DNA of 64,000 nt from Aliikangiella sp. G2MR2-5 (GCF_015687155.1 NZ_JADPQF010000001.1:1752077-1816076); one strand, 5' to 3'. Counted from the stretch's first letter, positions 7,675 through 17,042 are shown. The notes: a model not told the origin generated them from the sequence alone. Made by a program: numbers and translations.

Positions 7675-8685
7675 TCAGGACAAGAAACCCTGCTCTCTCA
7701 TCCAGTCATCACTGTAAAGTTTGGAAAGATAGCGGTTTCCAGTATCGCATACCAGTGTTACTACTGTTTTTGGCTCAGTTTGCTCCTGACAGTACTTAAG
7801 AGCGGCTTTAAGTAAAACACCCGTTGAAGATCCGGCCATAATACCTTCTTTTAACAATAGCTCTCGTGCTGTCAGCATAGCTTCCTTATCTGTTATTGTG
7901 TATGCCTTGCTAACAAGGTCAAGATCACAAATACTAGGAACAAAGTCTTCGCCGATTCCTTCGACAAGCCATTTTCCAGCCGGAGGAGCCTCGCCAGTTT
8001 CAATTAACGGCGCAAGAATAGAACCATTGGGATCAGCCAGGACCATTTCAATTGCCTGGTTTTGTTCTTTCAAATATTTGCCCACTCCAGATAGAGTTCC
8101 TCCTGATCCAACCCCGCAAACAAACGCATCGACTTTACCCTCGGTTTGAGTCCAAACTTCAGGGCCAGTAGTCTTATAATGCGCGGCAACATTCGCCGGA
8201 TTGCCAAACTGGTTGACATAGAAATAACCGTTTTCTCTTGAAAGTCTTTCTGCAAGATCTTGATAGTATTCGGGATGCCCTTTTTCAACATCTGATCGAG
8301 TCCTGGTAACCTTAGCGCCCATGGCAGTAAGGTTGAACTCTTTTTCTTTACTCATTTTGTCAGGCAGTATAATTTCCAGCGGATAGCCTCGTTGCCCGGC
8401 AACCAGGGCAAGTCCCAACCCCGTATTCCCTGCCGTGGCTTCGATGATAGTATCTCCTGGTTTTAACTTTCCTTCAGCCTCGGCAGTGTTTATCATTTCA
8501 AGTGCAATACGGTCCTTAACGGAACCAGTTGGGTTTGCAAGTTCCAGCTTAACCAAAAGCCGACAACATCCGGTGTCGAGGTTGCTCAATTCAATCATCG
8601 GCGTGTTGCCAATCATGTTAAGGATGTTATCTTCAACATGGCTATAAGTCTGATTAGACCTGAACTCTCCAGTTTGATGAGACAT
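7675..8685 (-). CDS. Cystathionine beta-synthase (PLP-dependent, no CBS domains)
   Basis: A 336-residue fold-type II PLP enzyme. The PLP lysine is K57 in NPTGSVKDR; the phosphate/substrate loops are EATAGNTGLGLA and GVGSGGTLSGVG. EGIGEDFVP and the C-terminal DTGNRYLSKLYSDDWM are typical of cystathionine beta-synthases rather than CysK/CysM. It condenses serine (or O-acetylserine) with homocysteine to cystathionine. The regulatory Bateman domain of animal CBS is absent, as in most bacteria. A strong ribosome site (GGAG, 5-nt spacing) fixes the start. It is co-transcribed with the cystathionine lyase gene. Confidence 0.88.
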   Translation of the reverse strand: MSHQTGEFRSNQTYSHVEDNILNMIGNTPMIELSNLDTGCCRLLVKLELANPTGSVKDRIALEMINTAEAEGKLKPGDTIIEATAGNTGLGLALVAGQRGYPLEIILPDKMSKEKEFNLTAMGAKVTRTRSDVEKGHPEYYQDLAERLSRENGYFYVNQFGNPANVAAHYKTTGPEVWTQTEGKVDAFVCGVGSGGTLSGVGKYLKEQNQAIEMVLADPNGSILAPLIETGEAPPAGKWLVEGIGEDFVPSICDLDLVSKAYTITDKEAMLTARELLLKEGIMAGSSTGVLLKAALKYCQEQTEPKTVVTLVCDTGNRYLSKLYSDDWMREQGFLS

Positions 8686-8850
8686 AAATTCTCCAGAATG
8701 GTACTGATTTAAACGTTAGCTTGCTTCAATCTGAGCAGTAAAGTCGCGTACTCTACCATAATTCTGACAATTACCCTACTGACAAACTCTTAGTTCATAA
8801 GTTGTTGGCCGGACAGAATATTAGTTAACTAGTTAAAATTTATTCAAAAC

Positions 8851-9516
8851 TTACCAAGGCAGTGGCTCACCGTTGGAATGCCAGAACCCCCCCGTACTTT
8901 CCAGGTTCAACTCATCAATTCGAGTAACAATTCCCTCGGCAGCCTCTTCTGGTTCAATCAAGCCATTAAAATTAACCATCTCAGTATTAACCCAACCCGG
9001 ATGAATAAGAGCAACGGCAATACCTCTTGCTTTTAAATCTAACGCGAGTGATTTTCCGGCTGCATTTAGCGCAGTCTTGGACATCCGGTAACCATAGGAG
9101 CCACCGGATGAGTTATCTTCAATAGATCCCATTCGGCTTGTTATCATGGCAACCTTGCTTCCTCTCTTCAAGCAATCGCTGAGAGCTACAACAACTCTCA
9201 AAGGAGCAACCGCGTTTACTTCGAATTGAGTTAAGACTGCGTCGAAATCCAGCTCATCAAAACTGGTACCAAGCAAAATACCAGCATTATTGATGAGGAC
9301 ATCTATCTGTCTCCCATTCATAGCTTCAACTAAAAGACCGATCCCCGTGTCTTTTGAAACATCAACGCCTTCTATAACATCAGCTCCAGAAGCAGATAGC
9401 TCTGCAGAAGTTGTCCTGCAAACACCAATAACTTTGTCTCCTCTCGACAAGTATTGTTTTACCAACGAAAGACCTATTCCCCGATTAGCACCGGTGATCA
9501 ATACTGTTTCAGACAT
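8851..9516 (-). CDS. Short-chain dehydrogenase/reductase (SDR), CsgA/C-factor-like
   Basis: A 221-residue classical SDR. It has the NAD(P) motif TGANRGIG at residues 8-15, NNAG (77-80), a catalytic Ser about 127 and the YxxxK pair Y143/K147 (YGYRMSK). HPGWVNTEM follows. Length and motif spacing resemble C-factor/CsgA-like SDRs and sepiapterin-reductase-like enzymes; the substrate cannot be told. GGAGG six bases upstream marks ATG 9516 as the start, so a longer frame to 9555 is not used. It is probably its own unit or shares a transcript with the upstream slyD. Confidence 0.88.
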   Translation of the reverse strand: MSETVLITGANRGIGLSLVKQYLSRGDKVIGVCRTTSAELSASGADVIEGVDVSKDTGIGLLVEAMNGRQIDVLINNAGILLGTSFDELDFDAVLTQFEVNAVAPLRVVVALSDCLKRGSKVAMITSRMGSIEDNSSGGSYGYRMSKTALNAAGKSLALDLKARGIAVALIHPGWVNTEMVNFNGLIEPEEAAEGIVTRIDELNLESTGGFWHSNGEPLPW

Positions 9517-9604
9517 AGCACCTCCAATCAGCTCAGCTGCAATTTGTAAATGCAACCAAGTGATTTTGTTTTTACAAATTATTTAAATTTATGAACCTTC
9601 AATA

Positions 9605-10087
9605 TTAATGATGATGTCCGCCCGGTCCATGAGCATGACCATGCGCAACTTCTTCATTGGTAGCGTCGCGAATATCCAGGATATCAATGTCAAACTTGAG
9701 CGTCTTACCGGCAAATGGATGATTGAAATCGACAGTTACCATAAACTTGCCGACTTTCACCACTGTAACCTGTTTCCTTCCCTGCTCTGTCTGGACTACA
9801 CCAATCATCCCTTTTTTCCAATTCCTGGCTCCTTGTAAATGCTTTACAGGAATTCTTTGCTCAGCATCCGGCTTTACATCTCCGTAAGCTTCGTCTGGCT
9901 CCAGAATTACTGAAAATGAATCACCTATGCCCTTTCCTTCCAGCTTTTTTTCAAGAGCTTTTAGAATATTTCCATGCCCATGCAAATATGCCATTGGAAC
10001 CTTTTCATCGCTTTCCTCCAGTAAATTGTCATTAACATCGGAAAGCCTATACTTGAACTGAACAACTTTGTTTTCTTCAATTTTCAT
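9605..10087 (-). CDS. slyD: FKBP-type peptidyl-prolyl isomerase SlyD
   Basis: A 160-residue SlyD-type isomerase and chaperone. The FKBP half-domain (VVQFKYRLSDVNDNLLEES) is followed by AYLHGHGNILKALEKKLEGK, the insert-in-flap (IF) chaperone domain (EPDEAYGDVKPDAEQRIPV), and the second FKBP part with VDFNHPFAGKTLKFDIDI. The tail AHGHAHGPGGHHH is a short His-rich metal-binding end; E. coli SlyD has a much longer one. It acts in the cytoplasm in proline isomerisation and can supply nickel in some bacteria. The nickel role is not supported by any neighbour here. Confidence 0.93.
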   Translation of the reverse strand: MKIEENKVVQFKYRLSDVNDNLLEESDEKVPMAYLHGHGNILKALEKKLEGKGIGDSFSVILEPDEAYGDVKPDAEQRIPVKHLQGARNWKKGMIGVVQTEQGRKQVTVVKVGKFMVTVDFNHPFAGKTLKFDIDILDIRDATNEEVAHGHAHGPGGHHH

Positions 10088-10224
10088 AATTATCCTTATG
10101 AGGTCAGTTTTGTCGAAAGAATTATACCTGATAACTCAAATTGAAAGCGCAAATTTTGTATATAGAAGGGTTCGTGTTCTAGAAGACGATGGACCAGTAA
10201 GCTCACCCTAACTATCAAAGCATT

Positions 10225-10282
10225 ATTTACGGAAGTCTCATTTACGGACACCAAAGACTGTACCTTTCCCATTTACGGACAC
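10225..10282 (+). repeat. Three short direct repeats of ATTTACGGA(CAC)
   Basis: CATTTACGGACAC occurs twice exactly, at 10239-10251 and 10270-10282, and a shorter copy ATTTACGGA is at 10225-10233. The spacing is 15 and 31 bp start to start. The block is in the slyD/FHA intergenic region. I recall similar GTGTCCGTAAATG strings beside REP-associated transposases, so this may be a relic, but nothing in the window proves it. Confidence 0.5.
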
Positions 10283-10411
10283 TGTCTCGAACGGCTGTAG
10301 CAAAAAAAAACAATAATTCTTTAATTTTCAATATGTTGTATGAAATTGAAATAGCAGGCACAACTATTGCCTTACTCACTAATAAGGTAGATTATTATCG
10401 AGTAAACAAAA

Positions 10412-10579
10412 ATGAGCAGTGCGCGAACAGCCAAACATTTAACATGCATGATTTTATTGATGGCAGGCTTGGTTCTTCTGGGAATTCACTGTGTTACAAC
10501 AAAAACCGGAATAGCCTTGTCAGAGCAAGCCAGTAGAAGTCAAATGTGCCAACTCTGCCCCAAAACATCGTTAAATTAA
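10412..10579 (+). CDS. Possible 55-residue membrane-anchored microprotein
   Basis: An open frame of 55 codons. After a basic start (MSSARTAKH) comes a hydrophobic segment LTCMILLMAGLVLLGIHCV long enough to cross the membrane, then a polar tail with CQLCP near the end. The ribosome site is weak. It sits in a 580-bp gap otherwise without a gene, and overlaps in another frame an unconvincing open frame of 67 codons (10333-10536). No family recognised; treat as hypothetical. Confidence 0.3.
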   Translation: MSSARTAKHLTCMILLMAGLVLLGIHCVTTKTGIALSEQASRSQMCQLCPKTSLN

Positions 10580-10668
10580 TGCATTCGACAAAGAAAAGTT
10601 TCATTAAAGCGATTAAACATTTTAAAATTGTCCAAATAGCTTTGGAATAATTTACCACAGAGAAGACT

Positions 10669-11043
10669 ATGGCAGTTTTAGTTCAACTTGTAGACGGCGA
10701 AGTTTTAAATAAGTTCGAGATAAGCGAGAAAGGGATAACTGTTGGCCGATCAGTTAGTAATGATGTTTTCCTTGATGACCCATCTGTCAGTCAAAAGCAC
10801 GCCAAAATAGAGCTCAAGCAACTTACCGATGGCGCCTATGTTTGCTTTTTACATGATCTGGAAAGTACCAACCATACTTTTGTGAATAATCAGGAAGTTA
10901 AAACTCACCTTTTATCGGATCAGGATTTAATTAATATTGGCACCAAACACTTTAAGTTCATTGATGCCGAAAATGAGGAACTTGCTCAAACAAAAGCCTT
11001 CAAGAAGAGCTGGATCCCAGGTATGTATTACCTGGAAGATTAA
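10669..11043 (+). CDS. FHA-domain protein
   Basis: A 124-residue protein that is little more than one forkhead-associated domain (residues 20-95). The phosphothreonine-binding signature is GRSVSNDVFLDDPSVSQKHA (Gly-Arg, then Ser-x-x-His), followed by DLESTNHTFVNN where the usual S-T-N-G-T is altered to S-T-N-H-T. FHA domains bind phosphothreonine peptides, but no Ser/Thr kinase gene is in view. The C-terminus (KAFKKSWIPGMYYLED) is short and basic-aromatic. Confidence 0.88.
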   Translation: MAVLVQLVDGEVLNKFEISEKGITVGRSVSNDVFLDDPSVSQKHAKIELKQLTDGAYVCFLHDLESTNHTFVNNQEVKTHLLSDQDLINIGTKHFKFIDAENEELAQTKAFKKSWIPGMYYLED

Positions 11044-11089
11044 TGTTTCTTGACTACTAGAATAAATCTCGGAAATTAGATGACTTCAA

Positions 11090-12268
11090 TCAGGAAGTTA
11101 CGGCTTCCTTTAAACTCAACTCTTTGTCTACCCACTGTGACAAAAGCAATGACCCAAAAGCCATAGCTGCGCCAGCGAAGAACACCATCGATGGGTTGAT
11201 GAGCCACAGTAATCCGAAGCTGGCAGGAATAACCACTGCCGCGATGTGGTTGATGGTAAAACTTACTCCAGAAGTCGAAGCTATATCTTCGGGAAAAGCT
11301 ATCTTTTGGAAAAATGTCTTGATGGCGATAGCCATGGCAAAAAACACATGATCAATCACATACAATGCAGCAGCAAACTCAGCATTTTCAACAAGACCAT
11401 AGCCAACAAAAACAAGAATCAATCCTGAATATTCAATAGTTAACGCGCGTCTTTCACCAATTCTGCCAATCCATTTACCGATTCTGGGTGCCAAAAACCA
11501 GTTCAAAATATGATTAATAATGTAGAGCGTCGCAATATTTGATACTGAATAGCCAAACTTTTCCACCATCAGATAACCTGCGAAAACCATGAAAATTTGT
11601 CGTCTGGCACCACTGAGGAAAGTCAGCGAATAATAGAGCCAATAGCGACTTCTTAAAATAAGCTTTTTATGCTGGACTACTTCTGGCTTAAATGCTGGAA
11701 AGGAAGTCCATAAAAATAGAAAAAGCAAGAAGCCAATGCTACCAATAATTAAATACGCAGTAGAGTAGTCGATCATAATTACAGAAAAGAAAAACCAGAC
11801 AAGGGCATAGGTAACAAGAGATGCCATAGAGCGTATTGATATTAATTTCCCCAACACGCCAGGAGCTTCTTCCTTACTTAACCACTGTAGCGCCAAAGAG
11901 TTGTTAACCGTTTCAAAATAATGAAACCCTATCGACATCAATACCGTCGTGGCGTAAAGTCCAATTTCAAACGGAAACAGGCCGGTCACAGCTACACCGA
12001 TACTCATGAGACAAAGAGCGACAAGAGCCAAAGTCTGCTCACTAACAACTAACAATATAAATACAGCCGTAAACGCCAAAAAGCCGGGAACTTCTCTTAG
12101 GCTTTGCAACATCCCAATCTCGGCTCCAGTAAAATTAGCCTTTTCGATAGCAAAATTATTTAACATGGCCAACCAGCCCGCAAAAGTGATCGCCATTAGA
12201 ATGGTTGTAACGGCTAAAAAATTCTGTTTGGTTTGCAGACGTGAAAGAAAATTCAAGAGAATACTCAA
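11090..12268 (-). CDS. Major facilitator superfamily transporter
   Basis: A 392-residue protein with about 11-12 hydrophobic helices and loops typical of MFS carriers, e.g. AWLAMLNNFAIEKANFTGAE near the N-terminus and the central loop WTSFPAFKPEVVQHKKL between the two halves. Helices 7-12 include RIGKWIGRIGERRALTIEY, the second-half equivalent of the A-loop motif. Substrate unknown. It follows the hybrid histidine kinase gene on the same strand with a 79-bp gap, so the two may be co-transcribed; a functional link is only inferred. Confidence 0.82.
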   Translation of the reverse strand: MSILLNFLSRLQTKQNFLAVTTILMAITFAGWLAMLNNFAIEKANFTGAEIGMLQSLREVPGFLAFTAVFILLVVSEQTLALVALCLMSIGVAVTGLFPFEIGLYATTVLMSIGFHYFETVNNSLALQWLSKEEAPGVLGKLISIRSMASLVTYALVWFFFSVIMIDYSTAYLIIGSIGFLLFLFLWTSFPAFKPEVVQHKKLILRSRYWLYYSLTFLSGARRQIFMVFAGYLMVEKFGYSVSNIATLYIINHILNWFLAPRIGKWIGRIGERRALTIEYSGLILVFVGYGLVENAEFAAALYVIDHVFFAMAIAIKTFFQKIAFPEDIASTSGVSFTINHIAAVVIPASFGLLWLINPSMVFFAGAAMAFGSLLLSQWVDKELSLKEAVTS

Positions 12269-12347
12269 AACTATTGTTGTTGATTCAGGAGAAAATGAAT
12301 TCTCACTAAATATTGACCGATTGTCTAATAGTTTCGTGCTATTTAAT

Positions 12348-15300
12348 TTAGCTTTTTAAAAGGTAACTATGCAATACTCGTTCAATTTCGCTTAATCTGA
12401 TAGGCTTAGTGATATGGTCGTTCATTCCCGCTTCCAGGCTTTTCATTCTGTCTCCGGGCATAGCATGTGCTGTCATAGCGATGATAGGTACATTACTTTT
12501 ATCAGTTGAGAGCGAGCGAATTTTTGCGGTTGCCTGATAGCCATCCATCACAGGCATTGCACAGTCCATGAGAATCAGATCATAATTTCCGTTTTTTACT
12601 TCATCAATTGCTATTGCTCCATTTTCAGCAAGCCCAACTCTAATCCCAAGCTTTTCCAAAACTCTGGAAGCCACTAGTTGATTAACCTGATTGTCTTCCA
12701 CAACCAAAACTCGTTTACCGAAAATATCAGGATAATCTTTTGATAAGTTAATATTGGTTAAAAGTTGGTCATCAGCGATCCCTCCAAACATCTTTCTCAA
12801 GCAATCAAACAAAACCATAATCCTAAGAGGCTGTGCTGAAACAAAAAAGACTTTCCTTGCTCGGAACTTTCTTCTCAAATCATCCATCAATTGTGTGGTG
12901 ACAACTATTAATTGACAGTCTGGGTATTTTTTCTCTTTAATTTCTACAACTTCATCGACTAGGTGCTCTAGCTCTTTAGCCTCATCCAGAATAATCAAAG
13001 CAATATCTTCTGCCTTCTTCTCATTTAAATAAGATACTATGTCAAAGGTCCCGCTTTCAGGCACAATACTAAAGCCCCAGCCTAGCAGAGACCTTTTAAT
13101 ATCTTCGGTGTGCCTGCCTCCGCCCCAATAAAGAACCTTTTTAGATTTGAACTGATTATCAGCAACATTTTTAACTAGATGTTGAAGCTTTTCCTGCTTG
13201 CTCCTGGCAATTGGCAAACACATGGTCACATTGAATTGAGTTCCTTTTCCTGTCTCACTTTCCACCGACAGCACTCCCCCCATCAAGTCAACAAGTTGAT
13301 TGCTAATCGATAACCCTAACCCCGTACCACCAAATTTTCTTGTAGTTGAAGCATCAGCTTGAGTGAACGCTTCAAAAACTCGGTTTTGCTGTTCCATACT
13401 CATACCAACACCTGTATCTCTTATTTTAATTGCAATTATTGCCTCCTGTCTGTCGTTAGTTTCTTTAGAATCGACAACGACATTTATCTCCCCTTTTTCT
13501 GTGAATTTGAAAGCGTTCCCAAGAATATTGCTAATAACTTGACGAATTCTACCCGGGTCACCAATAACCCACTGGATTGAACCGATTGGAAAATGCAGAT
13601 AGAAGTCAAGATTTTTTCTGGCACTCGACAGTTTAAACGTTTGTGTTGTCGCCTCAATTAGTTCTCGTAAATCAAACTCAACCGAGTCTAGCTCTACTTT
13701 GCCAGCTTCTACTTTGGAGTAATCCAAAATATTGTCGATCAAGTGGAGTAATGCCTTACCTGATGTATTTATTGCATCAACATATTCACTCTGAACATCG
13801 CTAAGTTCCGTTTCAGCTAATAGGTTTGTCATTCCGATAACGCCATTCATCGGAGTGCGAATCTCGTGACTCATGTTTGCAAGGAATTCACTCTTAGCTT
13901 TACTCGCTTTTTCGGCCTGTTCTACCGCTGTCAATATCTTAACTTTATTTCGTTCTAGTTCATGTAGATAGTCGGCCATTTTTTGTCGAGCATCAGCTAA
14001 TTCGGAAATATCGACTAAAGTCTCGAGCACACAATTTTCCATGTTGTATTCAAAAGGCTTTGAACTTTGCAAAACAGCAATTTCACTACCATCTCTTCGC
14101 CTGATAGTTTTTTCTATATTTTCATAAAGAAGCTTTGAAGAGATAAAGCCTTGATAATCTAGACTACTTTCGAACAGAAACTCCTTCCAACAACTACCTA
14201 TTAATTCTTCTTTTGAACTTCTAAGATAATCTGCTGCTGTTCTATTAGCGAAGTATATTTTGCTATCATCAAAACTAACGATGACTATACCAAAAGACAA
14301 CTCCTCTAAAAGGTTATTGAGTTGCCTGGTTCTTTTTTCCAACGCGCGAGTTTGTTCTACATCTCTTAATCTTAGAGACGCAATATCTTCTTTAAGAACA
14401 AGTACCGAATTGACCAGGTCGGCAAGTGCATTATCATCAGATACTAAAGGCTCTTCTACTTTTATAGACGCCCCCCAGAGCAACTGTCCACAAATAGCAT
14501 TAACCTCATCAATATCTCGTTGGGAAACCAGTATTTTGCCTTTTGCCTCTTTTTCAGTTTGATGATAATTAATTTTCTGGAATGCCTCGTCGAGCGAGTT
14601 AACAAACACTATTTTTGTTTTTGAAAATGCCGCATAAATTTTTAGCGAAGTTTTCGCAAAAATTGTCGCTCCTATGATATAGGTAATTTCGGGAAAACAG
14701 TGGTATTTATGATTCATCTCATTGAGAATTACTCCATATTGACTTCTCACCTGAAAAGAAGCGTCAACAACGCTGGAATAGTCAGCAATTCGAATATATT
14801 GACCTGGAGGGATAATTCCTGAACTAAAAAAATTTTCGAGACAAACGCGAACCAGTTCTAACTCCTCGAAGTCAAAATAGCCGCTCAGTTTTGAATAGTG
14901 GATTTTCCCTGGAATTGCCGCATTTGTATACAGAGTCTTATCTTTCTTGTACTCCCAGTCAGGCTTGGTTATGAACAACTCCTGACTTAACTCTGACCTG
15001 TCATTTTCTATAGCCTTGAAATCCTGATTGATGACTGCTTGTGCCTTCAATATTGCCTCTTGACTCGTGTGAGTCGAAATAAAAGGAAACCCCACTCTCA
15101 TAGTCAAAAAAGCTATTTTTGCAAACACCGTCATCCAACGGTAGTTGCTAACCAATATCCACGCTCTAAAATGTCTTGCATTTTTTGACAAGTATTCTTT
15201 TTGATGAACAACTTCTTTACCAGAAAGACGACCAGTTGTATTCAAAACATCACGAATTTCGACGTAAGGTCGCTCCACATTTGCCACGGAGATAAACTGA

Positions 15301-15494
15301 TTTATCAGGCGATACATTGCTTCAACTGTCACTTCTTCTAACGGACCGGAGCTTTTCACATAGACAATTGATGCTCCTATTTTCTTAATAGAAACTTTAT
15401 AGTTTGGAGAGATAGCCACATCTTCAAACTCAGCAAATTCGAGCACATCAAAATTGTCGAGAGTTTCCTTGAGTCCAAGACTGGCTTTTTTCAT
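12348..15494 (-). CDS. Hybrid sensor histidine kinase with duplicated N-terminal sensor region, PAS, kinase and receiver
   Basis: A 1048-residue protein without obvious transmembrane helices. Residues about 30-170 and 195-330 are two similar copies of an alpha/beta STAS-like unit (YVEIRDVLNTTGRLSG... and YIRIADYSSVVDASFQ...). A coiled coil (370-395) leads to a PAS domain (about 395-510). The HisKA domain carries H543 in NMSHEIRTPMNGVIGM. The HATPase has IGDPGRIRQVISNILGNAFK, DTGVGMS and GGTGLGLSISNQL. A degenerate receiver-like segment (about 780-900) lacks a clear phospho-Asp. The last domain is a full receiver with D977 (LMDCAMPVMDGY). BarA/TorS-like output is expected through the receiver; no Hpt or partner regulator is adjacent. 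Confidence 0.88.
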   Translation of the reverse strand: MKKASLGLKETLDNFDVLEFAEFEDVAISPNYKVSIKKIGASIVYVKSSGPLEEVTVEAMYRLINQFISVANVERPYVEIRDVLNTTGRLSGKEVVHQKEYLSKNARHFRAWILVSNYRWMTVFAKIAFLTMRVGFPFISTHTSQEAILKAQAVINQDFKAIENDRSELSQELFITKPDWEYKKDKTLYTNAAIPGKIHYSKLSGYFDFEELELVRVCLENFFSSGIIPPGQYIRIADYSSVVDASFQVRSQYGVILNEMNHKYHCFPEITYIIGATIFAKTSLKIYAAFSKTKIVFVNSLDEAFQKINYHQTEKEAKGKILVSQRDIDEVNAICGQLLWGASIKVEEPLVSDDNALADLVNSVLVLKEDIASLRLRDVEQTRALEKRTRQLNNLLEELSFGIVIVSFDDSKIYFANRTAADYLRSSKEELIGSCWKEFLFESSLDYQGFISSKLLYENIEKTIRRRDGSEIAVLQSSKPFEYNMENCVLETLVDISELADARQKMADYLHELERNKVKILTAVEQAEKASKAKSEFLANMSHEIRTPMNGVIGMTNLLAETELSDVQSEYVDAINTSGKALLHLIDNILDYSKVEAGKVELDSVEFDLRELIEATTQTFKLSSARKNLDFYLHFPIGSIQWVIGDPGRIRQVISNILGNAFKFTEKGEINVVVDSKETNDRQEAIIAIKIRDTGVGMSMEQQNRVFEAFTQADASTTRKFGGTGLGLSISNQLVDLMGGVLSVESETGKGTQFNVTMCLPIARSKQEKLQHLVKNVADNQFKSKKVLYWGGGRHTEDIKRSLLGWGFSIVPESGTFDIVSYLNEKKAEDIALIILDEAKELEHLVDEVVEIKEKKYPDCQLIVVTTQLMDDLRRKFRARKVFFVSAQPLRIMVLFDCLRKMFGGIADDQLLTNINLSKDYPDIFGKRVLVVEDNQVNQLVASRVLEKLGIRVGLAENGAIAIDEVKNGNYDLILMDCAMPVMDGYQATAKIRSLSTDKSNVPIIAMTAHAMPGDRMKSLEAGMNDHITKPIRLSEIERVLHSYLLKS

Positions 15495-15644
15495 TGAGGA
15501 TACTAAATGGTTGAAAAGGTTGGTTTAAATATCCATGACCTATTTACATAGAAATAGTCACCTATCTTATTGTTATAGTTTAAAAAAACGGGGATTTCCA
15601 CAGGATACCGATAATCCTTTCTATTGGCTCAGTGGCAACGAGCA

Positions 15645-15749
15645 ATGATCGGTTCGCCAAAGCGAAGAATTAGCGCTTATTTCTACAATTTGCGTCGCTA
15701 TCACAGAGAGTTGACCCCGATCAAAGGATCAGTTTTAGAATATCCATAG
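15645..15749 (+). pseudogene. Possible remnant of a transposase C-terminus
   Basis: An open stretch of 34 codons reads RRISAYFYNLRRYHRELTPI near its end. YN-x-R-R-x-H-x-x-L-x-P-I resembles the C-terminus of IS3/IS481-type DDE transposases. The same frame has a stop 33 codons-worth of bases upstream, at 15612-15614, and no terminal repeats are visible. This is a weak call from pattern only. Confidence 0.2.
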
Positions 15750-15781
15750 AATGACTAAGGTTATCTAATCGGAGAGTCAAT

Positions 15782-15919
15782 ATGAGATTACTACAAGAGC
15801 TTTTTTCAACCCCAGAAGGAATAATGAGTTTTGGTGTAATATTTTTTGTTTTTGTAATTGCTATTTATATTTTCAAGATGGTTAAACAAAAAATAAATGA
15901 AGGACCGCAATCCAGATGA
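15782..15919 (+). CDS. DUF3149-like membrane microprotein
   Basis: A 45-residue protein starting MRLLQELFSTPEGIMSFG and running into one hydrophobic helix (VIFFVFVIAIYIF), then a basic end (KMVKQK). The pattern L-L-Q-x-L-x-x-T-P-x-G-x-x-S, one TM helix, and Lys-rich end is that of DUF3149 proteins of gammaproteobacteria, which are 40-50 residues long and have no known function. GGAG with 7-nt spacing precedes the ATG. It lies alone between the histidine kinase and the deacetylase. Confidence 0.7.
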   Translation: MRLLQELFSTPEGIMSFGVIFFVFVIAIYIFKMVKQKINEGPQSR

Positions 15920-15945
15920 AGGAATTTTAAGTTTTCTTCCCAAGC

Positions 15946-17040
15946 CTACTCTTTATACCACTGACCATTAGGCAGGCCTTTAATTACCGGATAAGAACTC
16001 CAGTAAAACCTGCCTTCCTTGTCAGCTGCTACAGTACAGTTAAAGCGTGAACGGCCAGCCTTGATGTTGGCCTTCAATTCAAAAACAACGCTATCTTTGC
16101 TGGTTAATTTGCCCGTTTTACCCTGCCCCGAAAAATAACAGTTAAGCCGTTTGATAATGTCCCCATCTTCCAGCCATAGTTTAAGTCTCGGTCTGAATTC
16201 ACCTTCAGGCAATACATGATCGGTTAATTCTCCGCCCTGAGAGTCGAGCAACTTCCACTTTATAACAGGTAATGGCAATGTATTTACTTTCACGGCAAAA
16301 TCTTCAATGTTGCCGTAATCTCCGCCAAAAGCAAATCTTGAAATTGCTGACAGGTCAACGAACTTATCTACCGCTCCTGAATGTTGGGCAAATCCTACAT
16401 ACCCCAACTGACGGACAAGCTTTTGAATATTTGAGTTATACTCGCCATAAGGATAAGCCAATGCTTTGACAGACTTTCCTAGTTCTTTGTCGAGTTTTTG
16501 CTGATTCAGGGCAAGGTCATGACTGACTCTGTTTAGCCAGTCACCATCGGATTCGCCCTCTTGTTTTCGTATTAAATGTTGGTGTAAATAGGAATGATTT
16601 GCAATAGTTGCGCCTTTTCGCTTTAGTTCTCGTAAATGCTCCCAGGTCATCCACTGACTTAATCCCTGCTCAATCGGTTTTGCATTAACAAATACAGTGA
16701 ATGGATACTGCTTTTTAACCAGAATCGGTAGCGCATCCTCATAAACCGACAAATAGCCATCATCAAAAGTTATCAGAACAGTCTTATCATCGAAATCAAT
16801 ACCCTGTTCGACTTGTTTTACAAAAGACTCCAACGAAATGACTTTGAACCCACTCTTTTCAAGATAATCCATATGCGCCTGAAACAGCTTTGGATTGATA
16901 CTAGTTTGACGAGGAGTGCTATCTGAGACGTGATGATATTGGATAACTACAGCTGAGTGAGCTAGAGACAGGGGGCCCGATAAAACCACCAGGCTTAGAA
17001 TGAGTTTGCAAGTAATCGTAAAAAAGCGCATTGTTAGCAT
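15946..17040 (-). CDS. Secreted polysaccharide deacetylase family protein
   Basis: A protein of about 364 residues with an N-terminal signal peptide (RFFTITCKLILSLVVLSGPL, then SLAHSA). The NodB/CE4 fold begins at VVIQYHHVSD. Motif 1 is LITFDDGY (catalytic Asp and first metal Asp), motif 2 is NHSYLHQH (metal-binding His pair, HSxxH), motif 3 AYPYGEYN. The last 100 residues form an extra beta-rich domain after residue about 255. It should remove acetyl groups from a surface or exported polysaccharide. GAGG five bases upstream supports ATG 17040; ATG 17031 is also possible. Confidence 0.85.
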   Translation of the reverse strand: MLTMRFFTITCKLILSLVVLSGPLSLAHSAVVIQYHHVSDSTPRQTSINPKLFQAHMDYLEKSGFKVISLESFVKQVEQGIDFDDKTVLITFDDGYLSVYEDALPILVKKQYPFTVFVNAKPIEQGLSQWMTWEHLRELKRKGATIANHSYLHQHLIRKQEGESDGDWLNRVSHDLALNQQKLDKELGKSVKALAYPYGEYNSNIQKLVRQLGYVGFAQHSGAVDKFVDLSAISRFAFGGDYGNIEDFAVKVNTLPLPVIKWKLLDSQGGELTDHVLPEGEFRPRLKLWLEDGDIIKRLNCYFSGQGKTGKLTSKDSVVFELKANIKAGRSRFNCTVAADKEGRFYWSSYPVIKGLPNGQWYKE

Positions 17041-17042
17041 CT

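Noticed and set aside
10333..10536. 67-codon plus-strand frame
   Set aside because: No family or ribosome site; the overlapping 55-codon frame with a TM helix is slightly more plausible.
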